Source of the DNA: DATARH01 sp963847345
GTDB lineage: Bacteria; Pseudomonadota; Alphaproteobacteria; ATCC43930; CGMCC-115725
Reading direction: 5' to 3'
Length of the DNA: 64,000 bases
Assembly (NCBI GenBank): GCA_963847345.1
Contig: CAWJZU010000020.1
Coordinates: 62,001-126,000 of the forward strand
Shown here: piece after piece, positions 36,269-44,356 of the stretch
How positions within the stretch are numbered: the first letter of the stretch is position 1
Layout of the letters: every line of letters begins with the position of its first letter
Notes under the pieces: generated by a model
What the model was told of the DNA's origin: nothing
Databases searched by the model: none
The model's input: only the letters and a program-made list of their open reading frames with translations
Translations under genes and position numbers: made by a program

Positions 36269-36406
36269 CTACTCGCCGCGCGTCCAACGCGAGCGGCGCA
36301 GCACCAGCACGGCAATTATTGCAAGCGGCACCAGGAACAGCAGCATTTCGAAACTGCCGTCTCCGCCGTCGGGCGCGATGCCGAATATCCGTTCGATAAA
36401 ATCCAC
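36269..36406 (-). CDS. 45-residue single-span membrane protein
   Basis: Small reading frame from GTG 36406 to TAG 36269-36271: MDFIERIFGIAPDGGDGSFE, then one strongly hydrophobic span (MLLFLVPLAIIAVLVL) and a basic RRSRWTRGE tail. The acidic/Gly N terminus with IFGIAPDGG and a membrane-anchored basic end look like small proteins I associate with alphaproteobacterial genomes, but the family has no known job that I can name. No strong ribosome site. It converges with the propeller gene, 14 bp away. Confidence 0.5.
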   Translation of the reverse strand: MDFIERIFGIAPDGGDGSFEMLLFLVPLAIIAVLVLRRSRWTRGE

Positions 36407-36563
36407 GCGTCTAATCGTATCGGGGCAGGAACTCGCTTTGCAGCTGCGCCGGAAACTGCAAACGACCCCTCACAATAGCGGCATCCCGAGTGAAAGCAAC
36501 AATGGGGACCAGGCGGTGCCGCCGCGGTTTGAATTCCGGAGCGCCCGCTTCCGGTCCGGGGGG

Positions 36564-36750
36564 GCGGTTTGCTGTTTCTGCAGGAAATGAGCAGCAAACG
36601 CGCGCGGACTCCCTCGCGCCGCGCGGGTTTCGGGGCGGCGGAGAGTCACTTCTGCAGCAAAAAAACAGCAAATATCAAGCCCGCCATCACTCCGACTCAC
36701 GGCACCAGTTATTTGTTACTCCCGAAATGTGGTGAATTTCGTGTCGTCGC
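36564..36750 (+). repeat. 187-bp dispersed intergenic repeat, copy 1
   Basis: Begins GCGGTTTGCTGTTTCTGCAG and ends near CGAAATGTGGTGAATTTCG. It matches 62730-62916 in order, length and orientation, and weaker similarity extends about 40 bp upstream of both. Internal direct repeats of the form TTCTGCAG(G/C)AAA...CAGCAAA stand about 75 bp apart, and TTTGCTG...CAGCAAA forms a hairpin. It has no open frame shared by both copies with codon-like conservation. It fills most of the gap between the small membrane protein and dedA. Confidence 0.75.
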
Positions 36751-36760
36751 CGGATTGCAC

Positions 36761-37381
36761 CTATGCTTTCGGCCGGACGGTGCGGAATGCCGCCCACAAG
36801 CATGCGACGATGCCGAACAGCGTAATTCCGCCGAACAGCAGCAGGACCGTGTGTTTCGAGCCAGTGATCCGTTCGCCGGCATGGGCGATAAGGTCGCCGG
36901 CCAGCAGCAGCATTGGTGCCCAAACCAGGGCCGATGTCACATTGGCCACGCAGAACAGGCGCGGCGACATGCGCATGACGCCGGCGGCGAGCGGGATGAC
37001 GGCGCGCACGGGGCCGAAAAATCGGCCGATGAACACGCTCTTGCCGCCGTGCCGGTGGAAGAATTGCATGCCGGCAGCGAGCAGCTGCGGGTTCCGGCTG
37101 AACGGCCAAATTCCAGTCAGCCGACCGCCGAACCGGCGTCCGATCCAATACGACACCGAATCGCCGAGCGCCGCGCCGAGCACTGCCCCGATCATGATTG
37201 GCCAGAGCGGCAGGCTACCGCTCTTGATCAGCGCCCCGGCCGCAATGAGCAGCGTCGTGCCAGGAAACAGCAGGCTGAGGAACGCGAACAACTCGCCGAA
37301 AGCGGTAATGAACATGACCGCGATCGCCCAACCCTGATGAGCATTGACAAAGTCGAGCAGTTGCTGCGCGAGGTCTTCCAT
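36761..37381 (-). CDS. DedA-family inner membrane protein
   Basis: 206 residues with the DedA/VTT fold: a re-entrant first half (FLSLLFPGTTLLIAAGALIK), the conserved GAVLGAALGDSVSYWIGRRF and the family signature FIGRFFGPVRAVIPLAAGVM with its essential Arg and Gly. About four to five membrane spans. DedA proteins are proposed undecaprenyl-phosphate or phospholipid flippases needed for envelope homeostasis and proton-motive force. Monocistronic-looking, with 182 bp on the upstream side where no gene is supported. Confidence 0.92.
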   Translation of the reverse strand: MEDLAQQLLDFVNAHQGWAIAVMFITAFGELFAFLSLLFPGTTLLIAAGALIKSGSLPLWPIMIGAVLGAALGDSVSYWIGRRFGGRLTGIWPFSRNPQLLAAGMQFFHRHGGKSVFIGRFFGPVRAVIPLAAGVMRMSPRLFCVANVTSALVWAPMLLLAGDLIAHAGERITGSKHTVLLLFGGITLFGIVACLWAAFRTVRPKA

Positions 37382-37563
37382 CCGTTCGGTCGCAGTGCTC
37401 GGCCGGGGCGGTGTGCGGTCTCCCTATATGCGGTCCGGCCGCAAGCCGCGCAACGCATCCGGTGGCCGGCGCGCGATCCCGCACTCGGTCGCCCTCAAGA
37501 TCCGCCCCCGCGTCGATTTCATGGGGCGCGGATCGGCATGGCTAGCCGAGCGCGACCGGGACG

Positions 37564-37959
37564 TTACAGGCGTTCGACCCCGGCGCGGGCGCAGTCCTCG
37601 TCTTCCTGCGCGGTGCCGCCGCCGACGCCGCAGGCGCCGATGACGACGCCGTCGCGCAGGATCGGCACCGCACCCTGGCCCAGGATCATCTCGCCGCCGG
37701 AGCGGGCGGCAATACCGCGCGGCGTCGGCTGATCGGCGCGCGCCTGCAAGTCGCCGCTGGCGCGGCCGAAGGCCGCCGACGCCACTGCCTTGCCCTGGCT
37801 GCCATAGGCGCTCGCCCAGATTGCGTTATCCATGCGCTGGAACGCAACGAGGCGGCCGCCGGCGTCGACCACCGCGGCGCTGACCTTGATGTTAAGTTGC
37901 CGCGCCTTTTCGACGGCGCCGGCAGCAATGCGATTGGCTTCTTCTAGCGTTAAAGTCAT
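37564..37959 (-). CDS. GlcG/HbpS family heme-binding-like protein (DUF336)
   Basis: 131 residues from ATG 37959, which has a perfect AGGAGGG; an open frame reaches 38064 but is not needed. Family layout: TLEEANRIAAGAVEKARQLN, then VSAAVVDAGGRLVAFQRMDN, AYGSQGKAVASAAFGR and the end GVVIGACGVGGGTAQEDEDC. Homologues (GlcG, HbpS, PduO C-terminal) bind heme or cobalamin-related cofactors, and some sit in glycolate operons. No such operon is here, so the ligand is unknown. Cytoplasmic, octamer-forming in characterised members. Confidence 0.88.
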   Translation of the reverse strand: MTLTLEEANRIAAGAVEKARQLNIKVSAAVVDAGGRLVAFQRMDNAIWASAYGSQGKAVASAAFGRASGDLQARADQPTPRGIAARSGGEMILGQGAVPILRDGVVIGACGVGGGTAQEDEDCARAGVERL

Positions 37960-38064
37960 AAGCCCTCCTGAGGCAGCGGGCATCACGCCGGATCCCCTAT
38001 TGAACACAGGAATGCGCCCCGCATTTCCCGCAAGAGCGCCGACCGCGGCTCTGGCGAGCGGCAA

Positions 38065-38358
38065 TCAGGGCGCATTGTCGGATGCATTGAGCCGGTCGCG
38101 CAGCTGTTTTCCGGTTTTGAAGAATGGGACCTGCTTTTCGGCGACCTGGACGCTGTCGCCGGTACGCGGGTTGCGGCCTACCCGCGCGTCGCGGCGCTTC
38201 ACCGAAAAGGCGCCGAACCCGCGCAGCTCAACCCGGTCCCCGCGCGCCAACGCCGTCGCGATTTCTTGAAATATCGCGGTTACAATCGCCTCGACGTCGC
38301 GCTGATAGAGATGCGGATTGTCCTCCGCGAGCCTTTGCACGAGCTCGGACTTGGTCAT
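38065..38358 (-). CDS. ihfB: Integration host factor subunit beta
   Basis: 97 residues, exact length and pattern of IHF-beta: MTKSELVQRLAEDNPHLYQR, AIVTAIFQEIATALARGDRV, ELRGFGAFSVKRRDARVGRN and the minor-groove-intercalating loop GRNPRTGDSV with its proline. With IHF-alpha (not in window) it bends DNA about 160 degrees at specific sites for recombination, replication and transcription. ATG at 38358. The phosphoesterase gene lies upstream on the same strand (92 bp gap). Confidence 0.95.
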   Translation of the reverse strand: MTKSELVQRLAEDNPHLYQRDVEAIVTAIFQEIATALARGDRVELRGFGAFSVKRRDARVGRNPRTGDSVQVAEKQVPFFKTGKQLRDRLNASDNAP

Positions 38359-38449
38359 TGCCGCCTGGCCCGCCTTCCGGTGCTTGAGCAGGAACTTTGC
38401 CAGAACCGGCGGCGGAACGTCAAGGCAGGCTTCCCTGAGGTCACCGGGA

Positions 38450-39259
38450 TCAGACCGCCGCGGTTTCGGCGCGCAGCGGGTACGGTCCGGGCCATTCGCC
38501 GAAAACGGCCGTGTGGCTGACCAGACCGCCGTCACGCCACAAATGCAGCTGATAGCCGGGCGGCTCAAACATGAACCTGAGCGGCGCGCCGGAGCGGATG
38601 TCGAGGTAAATCTGGTGCGCCGTGCTCGGCGCCGTGCCGGCAACGGTGCCGGCGAAGCGGCGCTCGATCGCGCGATGCAGATGCCCGCACAAAATGCGCT
38701 CGACCTGTGGGTGGCGCGCGATAATCGCGGCGAATGCCTCGGTTCCACGCAAACCGGCCCGGTCCATGCGCTCGATGCCTGTCGCAAACGGCGGGTGGTG
38801 CATCAACACCGCGGTCGGCTGGCGCGGTTCGGCGGCGAGCGTCCGATCCAGCCAGTCGAGCCGCTCGGCGCACAATTCGCCGCCGCCCTCACCTGGCACG
38901 AGCGTATCGAGCGCGAGCAGCCGCACCGGATAATCCTCAATAGTGTATTGTAGGAAACCGTCCCGCGGGAGATAGCCGTCGCCCTCGAACGCTGCGCGCA
39001 GCTTCTCGCGCGAATCATGATTGCCGGGAATGACAAAAACCGGCATCGCCAACGGCGCGAGCAGGCGGCGCAGATGGTCGTATTCGGGCACCTCGCCCTT
39101 GTCGACGAGATCGCCGGTAATCACGACGACATCAGGCGGCGGGTCCAGGCGGTTCATCTCGGCGACGGCACGCGTCAGCATGGCGGGGGTATTGACGCGG
39201 CCGTAGAGCAGCGCGCCCGGCACGACCACATGCGGATCGGAAATTTGGGCGATCATCAT
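38450..39259 (-). CDS. Metallophosphoesterase, GpdQ/CpdA-like
   Basis: 269 residues of the calcineurin-like phosphoesterase fold. All metal-ligand motifs are in order: ISDPHV near residue 6, GDLVDKG near 50, GNHDS near 80, MHHPPF near 153 and GHLHRAI near 192. This combination matches cAMP phosphodiesterase CpdA and glycerophosphodiesterase GpdQ, so the likely substrates are phosphodiesters (cyclic nucleotides or glycerophosphodiesters). Cytosolic, no signal peptide. Two adjacent ATGs (39259 and 39256); either could be used. Confidence 0.85.
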   Translation of the reverse strand: MMIAQISDPHVVVPGALLYGRVNTPAMLTRAVAEMNRLDPPPDVVVITGDLVDKGEVPEYDHLRRLLAPLAMPVFVIPGNHDSREKLRAAFEGDGYLPRDGFLQYTIEDYPVRLLALDTLVPGEGGGELCAERLDWLDRTLAAEPRQPTAVLMHHPPFATGIERMDRAGLRGTEAFAAIIARHPQVERILCGHLHRAIERRFAGTVAGTAPSTAHQIYLDIRSGAPLRFMFEPPGYQLHLWRDGGLVSHTAVFGEWPGPYPLRAETAAV

Positions 39260-39293
39260 GGACGCGCTCCGCGTTGATTTACCCTGTCCGTAT

Positions 39294-39364
39294 GATGGGC
39301 TGAGCGCAGCGGAGCCCCATCATCTCGCGGCTGAGCAGCATGGGCTTCGCTGCGCTCAGCCCAT
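39294..39364. terminator. Long near-perfect inverted repeat at the metW 3' end
   Basis: ATGGGCTGAGCGCAGCG (39295-39311) and CGCTGCGCTCAGCCCAT (39348-39364) are perfect complements, and the match continues inward to about 25 bp with AGCCCCAT/ATGGGCTT. The loop is about 20 bases. The right arm overlaps the last codons and stop of metW. There is no T-run, so it may work as a Rho-independent-like stem, an mRNA stabiliser, or be one copy of a dispersed palindromic unit that has moved into the gene end. Confidence 0.5.
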
Positions 39365-40048
39365 CGAACTTGTCCCCTTGCCGCAGAGCACGAAGACGCC
39401 CTGCTCGGCGGCCAAATTCGCGAGTCTGCCGCGCGGGTCGAGCGAGAACGGCCGGCCGTGGCGATCGAGCGTCACACTACGCTCGATGCGGGCGCCGAGT
39501 TCGTCGAGCAGCACGACAAAGTCGCGGATCGTGCAGAAATGAATGTTTGGCGTCTCGTACCACGGGTGATTCAGCAGTTCCGAGACCGGCATGCGGCCTC
39601 GAAACAGAAGCCACAGGCGGATGTGCCAGAAGCCGAAATTCGGAAACGAAACGATCGCCCGCTTGCCGATACGCAGCAATTCCTCAATGACATGCCGCGG
39701 GCGGTGCGTCGCCTGGAGCGTCTGGCTCAGCACGACGACGTCGAACGCACCGTCGGGGAAAGCGGGCAGGTCGTGATCGGCGTCCCCCTGAATGACCGAC
39801 AGCCCATGCCGCACGCAGGCATTGACGCCGGCTTGGCTCAGCTCGATGCCGCGCCCGTCGACGCCTTTCTCGCGCGCCAGATAGGCGAGCAGCGCCCCGT
39901 CGCCGCACCCGACATCGAGCACCCGCGACCCCGGCTCGACCATGTCGGCGATGAGCCGGAGGTCCCGCCGCAACTCGCGGGGAGGCGGCGCGCTGCCGAC
40001 GCCCTCGGGCGGGACAACCTCGAGCCGTCGCGCCGTGGCGCCGGTCAC
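39356..40048 (-). CDS. metW: Methionine biosynthesis protein MetW
   Basis: 230 residues from GTG 40048, overlapping the metX stop (GTGA). SAM-methyltransferase fold with motif I SRVLDVGCGDGALLAYLARE, then GRGIELSQAGVNACVRHGLS, VIQGDADHDLPAFPDGAFD and the MetW-typical VLSQTLQATHRPRHVIEELL and IVSFPNFGFWHIR. MetW acts with MetX in homoserine acylation in many proteobacteria; its own substrate is unclear. The last residues are encoded inside a large inverted repeat. Confidence 0.92.
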   Translation of the reverse strand: MTGATARRLEVVPPEGVGSAPPPRELRRDLRLIADMVEPGSRVLDVGCGDGALLAYLAREKGVDGRGIELSQAGVNACVRHGLSVIQGDADHDLPAFPDGAFDVVVLSQTLQATHRPRHVIEELLRIGKRAIVSFPNFGFWHIRLWLLFRGRMPVSELLNHPWYETPNIHFCTIRDFVVLLDELGARIERSVTLDRHGRPFSLDPRGRLANLAAEQGVFVLCGKGTSSMG

Positions 40049-41226
40049 GCAGTCGCCTCCCAGAAGCGCGGCAGCCCGCGATGCTCGGCGCAGCCGGTCA
40101 GAAACCCGCGCAAGGTTGCGAACAGCTCCGGCTCGTGCAGCAGAAACGCGTCGTGCCCCTTGTCGGTCTCGACCTCGACAAAGCTGACATTGGCGGCGAC
40201 CGCGTTCAGCGCGTGCACGACAGCGCGGCTCTCCGAGGTCGGGAACAGCCAGTCGCTGGTGAACGAGACGATGCAGAAGCGCGGCTGCGGCCCCGGAAAC
40301 GCCGCCGGCAGCGACCCGCCGTGCTCGGCGGCGAGGTCGAAATAATCCATCGCCCGCGTGATATAGAGGTACGAATTTGCGTCGAAGCGGTCGACGAACG
40401 TGCTGCCCTGGTGGCGCAGATAGCTCTCGACCTGGAAATCGGCGTCGAACCCGTAGGTGATGCTGTTGCGGTCCTGCAGGTTGCGGCCGAACTTGCGGTG
40501 CAGCGCGGCTTCCGACAGGTAGGTGATGTGCGCCGCCATCCGCGCCACCGCGAGGCCGCGCGCCGGCTTGCGGCCCTGCGTCAGATAGCGGCCGCCGCAC
40601 CAGTCCGGGTCGGCCATGATCGCCTGCCTGCCGACCTCGTGAAACGCGATGTTCTGCGCGGAGTGCCGCGCAGCCGACGCGATCGGGATTGCCGCGAACA
40701 CCGCTTCCGGATAGCTCGACGCCCATTGCAGGACCTGCATGCCGCCCATCGAGCCGCCGATCACGCAAAACAGCTGCTCGATGCCGAGATGCTCGATCAA
40801 GAGCTTTTGCGCCCGCACCATGTCGTGGATTGTGATGACCGGAAAGTCGAGCGCCCACGGCTCGCCGGTCGCCGGGTTGATCTCCTTCGGCCCGGTGGTC
40901 CCCATGCAGCCGCCGAGCACATTGGCGCAGATCAGAAAATAGCGCTCGGTGTCGAGCACGTTGCCGGGCCCGACCAGAGAGGTCCACCAGCCGGCATTGC
41001 CGGTGATCGGGTGCGGGTCGGCGACATACTGGTCGCCGGTCAAAGCATGGCAGATCAGGATCGCGTTGCTGCGCTCGGGGTTGAGCGTGCCGTAGGTCTG
41101 GTACGCGATCGCAAACGGCGCGAGATCGACGCCGCGATCAAGCCGCAGCGGCGCGTCGACGGCGAGGGTGTGTCCGGGCCAGTCCGTGCCGGGGCGCCGT
41201 AGGCGGGGTGCGGTCAAAATCGACAA
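40045..41226 (-). CDS. metX: Homoserine O-acetyltransferase (or O-succinyltransferase) MetX
   Basis: 393 residues, alpha/beta-hydrolase acyltransferase. Landmarks: NAILICHALTGDQYVA, MGTTGPKEINPATGEPWA, the nucleophile elbow CVIGGSMGGMQVLQWA, RNSITYGFDADFQVESYLR, and the catalytic Asp and His in FTSDWLFPTSE and DKGHDAFLLHE. It activates homoserine for methionine synthesis; alphaproteobacterial MetX proteins can use acetyl- or succinyl-CoA and I cannot tell which here. The start is TTG 41226, in line with homology. Upstream lies a candidate sigma-70 promoter. It forms an overlapping operon with metW. Confidence 0.93.
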   Translation of the reverse strand: MSILTAPRLRRPGTDWPGHTLAVDAPLRLDRGVDLAPFAIAYQTYGTLNPERSNAILICHALTGDQYVADPHPITGNAGWWTSLVGPGNVLDTERYFLICANVLGGCMGTTGPKEINPATGEPWALDFPVITIHDMVRAQKLLIEHLGIEQLFCVIGGSMGGMQVLQWASSYPEAVFAAIPIASAARHSAQNIAFHEVGRQAIMADPDWCGGRYLTQGRKPARGLAVARMAAHITYLSEAALHRKFGRNLQDRNSITYGFDADFQVESYLRHQGSTFVDRFDANSYLYITRAMDYFDLAAEHGGSLPAAFPGPQPRFCIVSFTSDWLFPTSESRAVVHALNAVAANVSFVEVETDKGHDAFLLHEPELFATLRGFLTGCAEHRGLPRFWEATA

Positions 41227-41304
41227 GAGGCGTTCCGGATCAAGTCAGGGGCTGAGGCGCCTCCTATGGCTGCGCGCGCGGGCAATGCCAGGAGGCAGGC
41301 ACGT

Positions 41305-41333
41305 AGCTATGGATCGCGGCGGGGTTATGTCAA
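41305..41333 (-). promoter_or_regulatory. Candidate sigma-70 promoter for metXW
   Basis: On the minus strand TTGACA (41333-41328) and ATAGCT (41310-41305) are separated by exactly 17 bases, about 80 bp upstream of the metX start. TTGACA is a consensus -35 and is rare in this GC-rich sequence. I looked in the leader for a SAM-II or SAM/SAH riboswitch pattern and did not find one. Confidence 0.45.
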
Positions 41334-41341
41334 CGTTTTCT

Positions 41342-41370
41342 TTGATTTTACACTGAGGCAACCCTACTAC
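41342..41370 (+). promoter_or_regulatory. Candidate sigma-70 promoter for the chorismate mutase operon
   Basis: TTGATT (41342-41347), 17 bases, TACTAC (41365-41370), 30 bp before the chorismate mutase ATG, in a locally AT-rich stretch. It is back-to-back with the metX promoter candidate, so the two operons share a 173-bp divergent control region. Confidence 0.35.
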
Positions 41371-41399
41371 TATCACCCGTTTTCCAGCGATCGAAACCG

Positions 41400-42326
41400 A
41401 TGTCAGACGCACCGCCAGATCTCGAAATGCTGCGCCGTCGGATCGACGAGATCGATGACCGGCTGCAGGATCTGTTGGGCGAGCGGATGGAGATTGTGGC
41501 GCGGGTCGCCGATCGCAAGCGCAGCAGTGGCGGCGTCGCGCCGCATCAACCGGCGCGCGAGGCGGAGATTCTTCGCCGTCTCGTCGCGCGGAACAGCGGT
41601 GCGCTGCCAGCCGCCAGTCTCGTGCGGATCTGGCGCGAGCTGCTCGCCGCGACGACCCGGACGCAAGGTCCCTTTACAATCGCGGTTTATGCTCCGCCGG
41701 CAGAGCCGGGCTTCTGGGACATGGCGCGCGACCATTACGGCAGCCACACGCCGATGCTGACTTTCGGGTCGGCGACGCAGGTGATCCGCGCCGTTTCGGA
41801 GGGCAGGGCGACGATCGGGGTGCTGCCGATGCCGCGGGAAGAGGAGGCCGATCCGTGGTGGCGGCATATGCTCTCGGGTCGTGACGCGGCGCCGCAGGTG
41901 ATCGCCCGCCTGCCGTTTGGCGGTCGCGGCAACGCACGGTCGGACAACGGCGACGCGCTCGCGGTCGGGCGCGGCGCGCAGCTTGCGACCGGACGCGACC
42001 GTACACTGATCGCGACCGAGAACGCGCCGAATATCAGCCGCGGCCGCCTGTTCTCGATCGTCTCGGGTCTTGGCCTGAGCTGCACGTTTATCGCGATAAG
42101 CGAGCACGCGGAGGGCGGCAACACGCTGATCGAGCTCGACGGGTTCGTCCCCGCTGACGATCCGCGCCTCGACCGCCTTCGCGCGCAGCTCGGACCGGCG
42201 GTTTACCGGCTGCTGGCGCTCGGCGGCTACGCCGTGCCGCTCTCCGCGGCCGAGCTGTCGTCCGCCGGAACGTCGGGGGTTGCGTCGATGGCCGCCGTTC
42301 CTGCGGGAATCGCGGCGCGGGGCTGA
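41400..42326 (+). CDS. Chorismate mutase with C-terminal PDT-like/regulatory region
   Basis: 308 residues. Residues 1-90 are an AroQ-class chorismate mutase: LEMLRRRIDEIDDRLQDLLG, ERMEIVARVADRKRSSGG, and AREAEILRRLVARNSG carry the conserved Arg, Lys and Glu positions. The remaining 215 residues (FTIAVYAPPAEPGFWDMARD; NISRGRLFSIVSGLGLSCTF) resemble a degenerate prephenate-dehydratase/ACT-like region, common in alphaproteobacteria, of uncertain activity. It converts chorismate to prephenate for Phe/Tyr. It is first in an operon with hisC (4 bp apart) and prephenate dehydrogenase, so the set makes tyrosine. Confidence 0.88.
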   Translation: MSDAPPDLEMLRRRIDEIDDRLQDLLGERMEIVARVADRKRSSGGVAPHQPAREAEILRRLVARNSGALPAASLVRIWRELLAATTRTQGPFTIAVYAPPAEPGFWDMARDHYGSHTPMLTFGSATQVIRAVSEGRATIGVLPMPREEEADPWWRHMLSGRDAAPQVIARLPFGGRGNARSDNGDALAVGRGAQLATGRDRTLIATENAPNISRGRLFSIVSGLGLSCTFIAISEHAEGGNTLIELDGFVPADDPRLDRLRAQLGPAVYRLLALGGYAVPLSAAELSSAGTSGVASMAAVPAGIAARG

Positions 42327-42330
42327 GGCG

Positions 42331-43436
42331 ATGACAGAACCGACCGCGCCGGTGCCCGGACCGGGGATCCTCGATATCGAACCTTATGTCGGCGGCGAGT
42401 CGAAGGCGTTAGGCGTCGAGCGGCCGATCCGACTGGCATCGAACGAAAGCGCGCTGGGGCCCAGCCCGAAGGCAGTCGCCGCGTACCGCGCGCTGGCCGG
42501 CGACATCCATCGCTATCCCGACGGCTCGGCCATCGAATTGCGCGAGGCGCTCGGCCGCGCTCACGGTCTCGACCCGGCTCGCATCGTCTGCGGCTCCGGT
42601 TCGGACGAGCTGATCGGCATGCTGCTGCGCGCCTATGCCGGTCCCGGCGACCGAGGTGCTGTACAGCCGGCACGGGTTTTTGATGTACCCGATCGGCGCC
42701 CTGTCGGTCGGCGCCACCCCAGTCGCCGCGCCGGAGCGCGATCTGACGGCCGATGTCGATGCGCTGCTGGAACGAGTCACCGAGCGCACCCGGATCGTGT
42801 TTATCGCCAATCCAAACAATCCGACCGGGACCTATCTGCCGATTTCCGAGATGCGCCGGCTGCATGCCGGCTCTGCCGCCTCATGTGTTGCTGGCGATCG
42901 ACGCGGCCTATGCCGAGTTCGTCAATCGCAACGATTTCGAGCCCGGCGTCTCGCTTGTGGACCGGGCCGAAAACGTCGTGATGCTGCGCACCTTCTCGAA
43001 GATCTATGCGCTGGCCGGGCTGCGCCTGGGCTGGGCGTATTGTCCGCCGGCGATCGCCGACGTGCTGAACCGCATCCGCGGCCCGTTCAACGTGACGGCG
43101 CCGGCGCTGGCGGCCGGGCTCGCGGCGGTCGAGGACACCGAGGCACTGCGCCGGGCGCAGGCGCACAACGAGCGCTGGCTGCCCTGGCTGTCCGAGCGGC
43201 TGGCCGCCTTGGGTCTGTCGCTCACCCCGAGCGTCGCGAATTTCGTGCTGCCGTGCTTTCCGGACGATCCCGAGCACAACGCCGACGCCGCCTTCGCGTT
43301 CTTGCAGGCGCGCGGCATTCTGGTACGCAAGATGGCGGCTTACGGACTTCCGCAGCATCTGCGGATCACGATCGGCACCGGGGAAGAAATGGAGAGAGTT
43401 GCCGCCGTCCTGGCGGAATTCATGGGCCGGCGATGA
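42331..43436 (+). pseudogene. hisC: Histidinol-phosphate/aromatic aminotransferase HisC, two frameshifts
   Basis: ATG 42331, PLP-dependent fold-type I. Intact homology occurs in three frames in order: IRLASNESALGPSPKAVAAY and RYPDGSAIELREALG; then EVLYSRHGFLMYPIGALSVG and IVFIANPNNPTGTYLPISEM; then LLAIDAAYAEFVNRNDFEPG and the PLP-lysine motif RTFSKIYALAGLRLGWAYCP. The joins are one extra base at about 42651 (GACCGAG for GACGAG) and one at about 42872. In this position (after chorismate mutase, before prephenate dehydrogenase) HisC-type enzymes also serve tyrosine and phenylalanine transamination. All catalytic segments are preserved, so sequence error is a plausible cause. The stop overlaps the next start. 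Confidence 0.85.
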
Positions 43437-44317
43437 GCGCGCCTCTATTTGAGCGGGTTGCGCTGATCGGGATCGGACTGATCGGGTCGTCGCTGGCGCG
43501 TGTGCTGCGGCGCGACAGACCGGAGACGCATATCGTTGCCTGCGCCCGCCGCGCCGAGACGCTGGAGACGGCACGGCGCCTCGGCCTCGCCGACGAGACG
43601 ACCGATGACCCCGCCGCCGCCGTGCGAGACGCCGATCTCGTCGTAATCGCGACGCCGCTATCGGCCTATGCCGAGATCGCAAGCCGCATCGCTCCGGCAT
43701 TGCGCGCCGGCGCGATCCTGACCGATGTCGGGTCGGTCAAGGGCGCGGCGATCGAGGCGCTGCTTCCCACGCTGCCGGATCGTGCGCGTTTCGTGCCGGG
43801 CCATCCGGTTGCGGGGACGGAACATTCCGGCCCCGAATCCGGTTTCGCCGAGCTGTTTCGCGACCGCTGGTGCATTCTGACGCCGCTGCCGGACACCGCG
43901 CCCGACGCGCTCGCCAAGGTCACGGCGCTGTGGGAACTGGCCGGGATGCGGGTGGCGACAATGGCGCCCGACCATCACGACAAAGTGCTGGCGGTTACGT
44001 CGCATCTGCCGCATTTGATCGCCTACACGATCGTCGGCACCGCGACCGAGCTCGGCGAAGATTTGCAATCCGAGGTCGTCGCCTATTCGGCCGGCGGGTT
44101 TCGCGACTTCACCCGGATCGCGGCCTCCGATCCGGTGATGTGGCGCGACATCTTTCTGGAAAACCGCGAGGCGGTGCTCGAATTATTGCAGCGCTTCAGC
44201 GAGGATTTGACCGCGTTGCAGCGGGCTATAAGACGCGGCGAGGGCGATAAGCTGCACGACTGGTTCACGCGGACCCGCGCGATCCGCCGCTCGATCATCG
44301 AGGCGAAGCAGGCCTGA
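43433..44317 (+). CDS. Prephenate/arogenate dehydrogenase family protein
   Basis: 294 residues from ATG 43433, overlapping the hisC stop. N-terminal NAD(P) Rossmann domain (FERVALIGIGLIGSSLARVL), DADLVVIATPLSAYAEIA, TDVGSVKGAAIEALLP, and the substrate segment VPGHPVAGTEHSGPESGFAE with its catalytic His. The helical C-terminal domain has HDKVLAVTSHLPHLIAYTIV and YSAGGFRDFTRIAASDPVMW. It oxidatively decarboxylates prephenate (or arogenate) in tyrosine synthesis. No ACT domain, so feedback control probably acts elsewhere. Confidence 0.94.
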   Translation: MSAPLFERVALIGIGLIGSSLARVLRRDRPETHIVACARRAETLETARRLGLADETTDDPAAAVRDADLVVIATPLSAYAEIASRIAPALRAGAILTDVGSVKGAAIEALLPTLPDRARFVPGHPVAGTEHSGPESGFAELFRDRWCILTPLPDTAPDALAKVTALWELAGMRVATMAPDHHDKVLAVTSHLPHLIAYTIVGTATELGEDLQSEVVAYSAGGFRDFTRIAASDPVMWRDIFLENREAVLELLQRFSEDLTALQRAIRRGEGDKLHDWFTRTRAIRRSIIEAKQA

Positions 44318-44356
44318 GTTTTCAGTCCGGCGGGTTGCTTGGAAAAGTCGCGGTCC

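Noticed and set aside
37344..37643. Arg-rich plus-strand reading frame near dedA
   Set aside because: It overlaps dedA and the GlcG-like gene on the other strand and is composition-driven.
41227..41304. SAM riboswitch upstream of metX
   Set aside because: Searched for SAM-II and SAM/SAH conserved blocks in the leader on the minus strand and did not see them.
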